The position numbers and the translations under genes are program-made. A stretch of DNA of 7,392 bases from Candidatus Delongbacteria bacterium (lineage in GTDB: Bacteria > UBA4055), in the NCBI GenBank assembly GCA_022013635.1, contig JAKLPX010000127.1, positions 1-7,392 of the forward strand, read 5' to 3'. The notes below the pieces were generated by a model. That model searched no databases. It was not told the origin of the DNA and was given only the letters and a program-made list of their open reading frames with translations. This document shows positions 1 through 4,443 of the stretch, piece after piece. Numbering within the stretch: the stretch's first letter is position 1; each line of letters begins with the position of its first letter.

Positions 1-38
1 AGACAACATGATCTTTACTGATGAAATTACATGGTAAT

Positions 39-2324
39 TTAATTATTTAAAATATTCCTGATATTTTGAAGCAGAGTCTGTTTTGTAAAAGGTTTCTGAA
101 TATATACTTTATTTTTATTCAAAAGACTGAAATCCATGATACCGCTTTCCGTATATCCTGACATATAAATTATTTTTGTATCGGGATATTCGTCCAAAAG
201 TTTCAAACCGATTTCATCTCCGTTCATTTCAGGCATAACAACATCCGTAATCAAAAGATCAATTTTTTGTTCTTTATAATATCGCTGAATGTCATCAAAA
301 TTTTCAGCTTCAAAGACTTCATAACCTTCTTTTTTAAGCATTTTGGTTATAACATCACTGATGCTTTTCTCATCGTCAATTATTACGATTTTCTCGCCAT
401 GCGATGACAAATCTTCTATTTCTTTTAGTTCCGATTCAGGCACAAATTCGTCATTAGTCAAAGGAAAATAAATTTTGAATGCGGTGCCTTTACCCGGTTC
501 GCTGTAGCAATAAACATAACCGTCGCTTTGTTTTACTATCCCGTAAACAGTTGATAATCCGAGACCGGTCCCTTTCCCTGCTGTTTTTGTCGTATAAAAA
601 GGTTCGAAAATTTTCTTTATAACATCTTTTTTTATACCGATTCCCGTATCTGTAACCGCCAGCATAATATAGTTTCCAGATTTAACTTCGGAATGTATTT
701 TCATATATTCATTGTCCAGTTGTACGCTCTTCGTTTCAATTGTAAGTTTTCCGCCGGCAGGCATGGCGTCCCTTGAATTGACTACAAGGTTCAATATAAC
801 TTGATCCATTTGTCCCCTATCGGCTTTTACAGTACCTAAATCAGGATCTAAAACTGTAACAAGATCAATTTTTTCGCTTATAAGCCTTCCGATCATTTTT
901 TCAAGATCGTTAACTACCAAATTCAAATCTATAATCTGTGGCCTCAGAATTTGTTTGCGGCTGAATGTGAGAAGCTGTCTTGTCAGCTCCCCGGCTCTCT
1001 GCGCGCTTTTTCTAATTTCAAGAATATCTTCGTTACCGGGATCGTCCTTTTTTGATCTTGAAAGCAAAATGTCGCAATTGCATAATATAACCATCAGCAG
1101 GTTATTAAAATCGTGAGCAACGCCTCCGGCCAATAGCCCGACGGCTTCCATTTTTTGAGATTGTCTTAACTCGTCTTCCAATTCTTTCTGCTCAGTAATA
1201 TCATGGACAGTTCCAATTATTCTGGCAATCTTCCCAGAACCGTCCTTTTCCAGTTCGGCTTTTTGATGCAGAAACTTTTCGGAACCGTCTCTGCTTTTTA
1301 TCTTATGATAAAATTCAAAAGGTTTGTCGTTATTTACCGCAAATTTATATGCTCTGTCGAACTCAACTCTATCTTCTTCAACAATGAAATCCATCATCGT
1401 GTCGTATGATATTTTTATCTCGTTAGGAGCTAATCCGAATATACTATATACCTCATCAGACCAAATTAAACGATTGAATTTATAGTCGTAAATCCAGCTT
1501 CCTATATGGGCTATCTTCTGAGTTTTCTTTAAGAGTTCTGCATTTTCGTTTAGTTCGTCTTCGGCTTGCTTCCGTTTTGAAATATCCTGCCCGATGCTCA
1601 ACAGAGCAAATTTATCGTGATTATCATATTGTAGAAGAGAATAATGCCATTCGATGAAAACGAGATCGCCGTTTCTCTTTTTTATCGGGTTTGTGAAACC
1701 CTGCTTCAGATGTTCGTCAAATGCATCGTTTATGACTTGAGAGACGACGGATTTTATTTCAAAAGGAACAAAAAGATCAATCCAGTTTTTTCCCTTGATC
1801 TCATTCGTTTGAAATCCGGATAAATCCTCAAAATATTTGTTCACGCTTACAATATTTGAATTCTCATCAAGAATCGTCACTATGGCATGAGCAGTATCTA
1901 TTATATTCTCCGCAAATGCTTTTTGTTTATATAATTCCTCAGATATTTTTTTTCTCTCGATTGAATACCTTATGGATCGAATCAAAGTATCTCCTTCAAA
2001 CTTTCCCTTGATAAGATAATCCTGAGCTCCAATGCTCAGAACTTGTTTAATGATTCTGGGATTGTCACTGCCTGTAAACACAATTATAGGCAGTAAAGGA
2101 AACTCATTTATGATCATCATCGGAGCTTCCGCTCCGACACAACCGGGCAATCCCAAGTCAATTAAAGCTATGTCGTAGTGAACATTTTCAAATGTATTCA
2201 GCGCCGATTCAAGATCCGGAAAATGATCAATCAGAAAATCCTCTTCCTCCAGTAATTTTTTAATTATTACCGCATCGCCCGGATTATCTTCGACTATAGC
2301 TATTTTTATTTTATTATTTTCCAT
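39..2324 (-). CDS. Hybrid histidine kinase REC-PAS-PAS-HisKA-HATPase-REC
   Basis: This is a soluble protein of 761 residues from the preferred ATG at 2324. An alternative ATG two codons upstream (2330) directly abuts the GAGG Shine-Dalgarno and so is less likely. REC1 at about 5-122 has Glu12/Asp13, phospho-acceptor Asp56 (LIDLGLP), Thr84 and Lys106 (LIKG, no Pro). PAS1 spans about 135-256 (ends DISKRK) and PAS2, of the PAS_3 type, about 265-385 (AHIGSW, ends DITEQK). The transmitter is NtrB-like: His404 in GGVAHDFNN, N-box Asn516 followed by RDAMPAGGKL, G1 DTGIGI 559-564, F-box IFEPFYTTK and G2 GTGLGLS 585-591. REC2 at about 643-761 has Asp650/Asp651, phospho-acceptor Asp694 (ITDVVMP), Ser722 (MSGYTESG) and Lys744-Pro. 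All catalytic residues are present. The gene follows the REC-PAS kinase with no visible terminator and is probably co-transcribed. Phosphate could pass from His404 to REC2, while REC1 receives external input. No HPt or effector domain is present, so the downstream partner is unknown. Confidence 0.95.
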   Translation of the reverse strand: MENNKIKIAIVEDNPGDAVIIKKLLEEEDFLIDHFPDLESALNTFENVHYDIALIDLGLPGCVGAEAPMMIINEFPLLPIIVFTGSDNPRIIKQVLSIGAQDYLIKGKFEGDTLIRSIRYSIERKKISEELYKQKAFAENIIDTAHAIVTILDENSNIVSVNKYFEDLSGFQTNEIKGKNWIDLFVPFEIKSVVSQVINDAFDEHLKQGFTNPIKKRNGDLVFIEWHYSLLQYDNHDKFALLSIGQDISKRKQAEDELNENAELLKKTQKIAHIGSWIYDYKFNRLIWSDEVYSIFGLAPNEIKISYDTMMDFIVEEDRVEFDRAYKFAVNNDKPFEFYHKIKSRDGSEKFLHQKAELEKDGSGKIARIIGTVHDITEQKELEDELRQSQKMEAVGLLAGGVAHDFNNLLMVILCNCDILLSRSKKDDPGNEDILEIRKSAQRAGELTRQLLTFSRKQILRPQIIDLNLVVNDLEKMIGRLISEKIDLVTVLDPDLGTVKADRGQMDQVILNLVVNSRDAMPAGGKLTIETKSVQLDNEYMKIHSEVKSGNYIMLAVTDTGIGIKKDVIKKIFEPFYTTKTAGKGTGLGLSTVYGIVKQSDGYVYCYSEPGKGTAFKIYFPLTNDEFVPESELKEIEDLSSHGEKIVIIDDEKSISDVITKMLKKEGYEVFEAENFDDIQRYYKEQKIDLLITDVVMPEMNGDEIGLKLLDEYPDTKIIYMSGYTESGIMDFSLLNKNKVYIQKPFTKQTLLQNIRNILNN

Positions 2325-2330
2325 TTTCAT

Positions 2331-2334
2331 CCTC
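2331..2334 (-). promoter_or_regulatory. Shine-Dalgarno that decides the hybrid kinase start
   Basis: GAGG at 2334-2331 touches the first ATG (2330-2328) with zero spacing but lies 6 bases from the second ATG (2324-2322). Normal ribosome spacing favours the second ATG, giving an N-terminus of MENNKIKIA and shortening the product by two residues. Confidence 0.6.
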
Positions 2335-2379
2335 AGCTGTTATATTGTTATCCTGCTTTTTTTATCATTTTATCCCCGA

Positions 2380-3888
2380 TTATAAGCGAAAATAAAAGGT
2401 TGATCCTTTATTTATTTCAGATTCGACTCTGATATCACCTCCATGCCTCTCAATAATTTTTTTACATACGGATAATCCTATCCCTGTACCGGAATATTTA
2501 TCCTGCGAATGAAGCCTGTGAAATATCAAAAATATGTTTTCAAAGTGCTTTTTATCAATCCCGATCCCGTTGTCCCTAACGGCAATTTCAATCAGATTCT
2601 TATCTTTTATTTCGTTGGCTGATATCTCAATTTTTATTTTTTCATCCTGTTTTCTAAATTTAATTGCGTTATTAATCAAATTTAAAAACACCGAACTGAT
2701 CTGAGATCTGTCGGCAAAAACTTTCGGCAGTTCTCCGATAATAATCTCTGCCGAACTTTCTTTGATTACCAGTGAAAGATTTCTTAATGCAGTATCCAGT
2801 GGTCCACGCAGGTCAGTCAGTTCAAACGGGTTGGCTTTAGTAGAAACTCTCGAATAAGTCAAAAGACCTTGTATCAGGTCGTGCATTCTTTTTGCCCCGT
2901 CTGCCGCGAAATTTATATATGTTTTAGTTTCTTCATCAAAATTATCCGAACATTTTTTCTTTAACATATCGGTAAAGCCGGACACCATTCTTACGGGTTC
3001 CTGAAGATCGTGCGAAACTGTGTATGCAAACTGTTCCAAATCATTATTTGACCTTTCAAGTTCCATTTGTTTTAGTTCAAGCCGTTTTTCAGCTTCTTTT
3101 CTTTCTGTTATATCTAAACAATGTCCGATGTATCCTAAAAATTCTCCATCCGTATTATATCTTGGAGTGCCTTCATCCAAAAACCACCTGTAAACGCCGT
3201 CGTATCTTTTTAATCTGTACTCCAGCGTAAAAGGAAGTCTTTTTTCCCATGCAGAGGCACAAGGTTCGAGATATTTTTCAATATCGCCCGGATGAACATT
3301 TTCGATCCAGCCTGCTCCGATTTCCTGCTCAAATTTCCGTCCGGTAAACATTAACCAAACTTCATTTACATAATTAGTATTGCCGTCAATATCATCCTGC
3401 CGGATCAACGCCCTTCCCGTATCGGCCAGCGTTCTATATTTATGTTCGCTTTCGAACAATTCTTTTTGGGATTCAATAAGTTCGTTATGTTCTTTTTCCG
3501 CCTGTTTTCTGTATTCATATTCTTTTATTTCTCTTTCGATTGTCGGAATCAGCTTGTCAAGATGATCTTTCATTATATAATCATTTGCGCCTTTCCGCAT
3601 CATTTGAACTGCTTTTTCTTCTCCTATGACTGCGGAAATCAAAATAAACGGTATGTTTTTATCTCTTTTTCTTAAAATTGATAAAGCCTCTTCCCCATCC
3701 ATATCAGAAAGGCTGTAATCGGATAGAACTATATCAGGCAGTTCTCCCGCCAACAATTCGATGTATTCTTTTTTTACTCTGGCATTAAAAATATGAATTG
3801 CAGAGTTAATTTTTTTTAATTTATATTCAATTAAATCAATGTCGCCCTGATCGTCTTCCAAAACTAGTATTTTTATTTCATTTCCCAT
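2380..3888 (-). CDS. Soluble REC-PAS-histidine kinase
   Basis: This 502-residue protein has no signal peptide or membrane helix, so it is cytoplasmic. Residues 5-122 are a receiver: acidic pair Glu11/Asp12, phospho-acceptor Asp57 (LSDYSL), Ser85 at the switch position and Lys107, followed by Asp instead of the usual Pro (IMKDHL). A helical linker at about 122-150 leads to a PAS domain at about 147-268 ending in DITERK. The kinase core follows: His293 in VSHDLQEP, N-box Asn407 (NLINNAIKF), G1 DNGIGID 439-445, F-box IFLIFHRLH 452-460 and G2 GTGIGLS 467-473. The HisKA region with LQEPVRM and DLIQGLLTYSRV is phytochrome-like, though no GAF/PHY chromophore module is present. The start ATG has only a weak GAG, 8 bases upstream. 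It is separated from the Rcp1-like gene by 99 bases carrying a likely promoter. The N-terminal receiver suggests that kinase activity responds to phosphorylation from another kinase, possibly the membrane kinase encoded upstream (inference). Confidence 0.95.
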   Translation of the reverse strand: MGNEIKILVLEDDQGDIDLIEYKLKKINSAIHIFNARVKKEYIELLAGELPDIVLSDYSLSDMDGEEALSILRKRDKNIPFILISAVIGEEKAVQMMRKGANDYIMKDHLDKLIPTIEREIKEYEYRKQAEKEHNELIESQKELFESEHKYRTLADTGRALIRQDDIDGNTNYVNEVWLMFTGRKFEQEIGAGWIENVHPGDIEKYLEPCASAWEKRLPFTLEYRLKRYDGVYRWFLDEGTPRYNTDGEFLGYIGHCLDITERKEAEKRLELKQMELERSNNDLEQFAYTVSHDLQEPVRMVSGFTDMLKKKCSDNFDEETKTYINFAADGAKRMHDLIQGLLTYSRVSTKANPFELTDLRGPLDTALRNLSLVIKESSAEIIIGELPKVFADRSQISSVFLNLINNAIKFRKQDEKIKIEISANEIKDKNLIEIAVRDNGIGIDKKHFENIFLIFHRLHSQDKYSGTGIGLSVCKKIIERHGGDIRVESEINKGSTFYFRL

Positions 3889-3928
3889 AATATATTCTCA
3901 AAAATCTGCTCCGTTATCTTATACCGAA

Positions 3929-3955
3929 ATTATATCAAAATTGTCATTTTTGCAA
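3929..3955 (-). promoter_or_regulatory. Putative promoter for the downstream REC-PAS kinase gene
   Basis: On the minus strand a perfect TATAAT lies at 3934-3929, about 40 bases before the ATG at 3888. A -35-like TTGCAA at 3955-3950 gives a 15-base spacer (16 if ATTGCA is read), slightly shorter than the ideal 17. The same DNA also fits the Bacteroidota-type pattern: TTG at 3955-3953, 20 bases, then TAATTTCG at 3932-3925, one mismatch from TAnnTTTG. AT-rich DNA gives chance matches, but this lies in the longest non-coding gap of the window. It would let the two soluble kinases be expressed apart from the membrane kinase and receiver pair. Confidence 0.45.
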
Positions 3956-3979
3956 TAATTATTTTCTGTTTCTGCAAAA
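3948..3979. repeat. Small inverted repeat TTTTGCA/TGCAAAA in the intergenic gap
   Basis: TTTTGCA at 3948-3954 and TGCAAAA at 3973-3979 are exact inverted copies separated by 18 bases. The left arm overlaps the -35-like element. The stem is AT-rich and no U-tract follows it, so it is not a convincing terminator. It could be a regulator-binding site or chance in AT-rich DNA. Confidence 0.25.
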
Positions 3980-3987
3980 TCTTTTTA

Positions 3988-4443
3988 TCAATCATCCGAA
4001 TTATATTCTTTTAACGGCGATAATTCGTTTGACTGTCCCCAAAATAAACCTATCAACTTTACAGTTGAAAAAAATTTTGATATATTAATTGGTTTAACCA
4101 CATAAGCGTTTACTCCGTTTTCATACGATTCGATAATATCTTTTTCGTAGCTCGAAGAAGTAAAAATAACGATTGGAATATTTTTCAAACTGACAGATCC
4201 TCTTATTTCTTTTAATACTTCGGTTCCGTCTATTCGCGGCATTTTTATATCTAATATTATTACTGCAGGATTGATCGCCTTCCGTCCGTTGAATTTACCT
4301 CTGCATTTCAAAAAATCCATAGCCTCCACGCCGTCGTTAACTACAACTATATTACACAGGAATTTAAGCTCGTTTAAAGCTTTTAAAATAAATTCCAAAT
4401 CGTTTTGATCGTCGTCAACCAAAAGAATGATTTTATTCTTCAT
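3988..4443 (-). CDS. Single-domain response regulator, Rcp1/CheY-like
   Basis: This 151-residue protein is one receiver domain with no output domain. The acidic pocket is Asp10/Asp11 (LVDDD), the phospho-acceptor is Asp65 (ILDIKMP), the switch residue is Thr95 (FTSSS) and the conserved lysine is Lys117 followed by Pro118 (YVVKP). The long alpha-2 region with DGVEAMDFL, the SYENGVNAYVVKP stretch and the end GLFWGQSN match the Rcp1-like family, whose members partner phytochrome-type kinases. The ATG at 4443-4441 overlaps the stop of the upstream kinase as ATGA, and a GGAG at 4452-4449 sits 5 bases before it, so start and coupling are well supported. It most likely accepts phosphate from the upstream membrane kinase. 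With no effector domain it must act by protein contact or as a shuttle or phosphate sink; the soluble kinases downstream are possible targets (inference). Confidence 0.95.
   Translation of the reverse strand: MKNKIILLVDDDQNDLEFILKALNELKFLCNIVVVNDGVEAMDFLKCRGKFNGRKAINPAVIILDIKMPRIDGTEVLKEIRGSVSLKNIPIVIFTSSSYEKDIIESYENGVNAYVVKPINISKFFSTVKLIGLFWGQSNELSPLKEYNSDD

Noticed and set aside
1..38. Possible start of a further minus-strand gene at the ATG 9-7
   Set aside because: Only three codons remain before the window edge and there is no clear Shine-Dalgarno, so nothing supports a gene call.
2331..2379. Promoter or terminator between the two soluble kinase genes
   Set aside because: The gap is short, shows no stem-loop and has only scattered AT-rich -10-like words with no paired -35. 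Co-transcription is the simpler reading.
3948..3987. Rho-independent terminator after the Rcp1-like gene
   Set aside because: The 7-base stem is AT-rich, has an 18-base loop and is not followed by a run of T on the transcribed strand.
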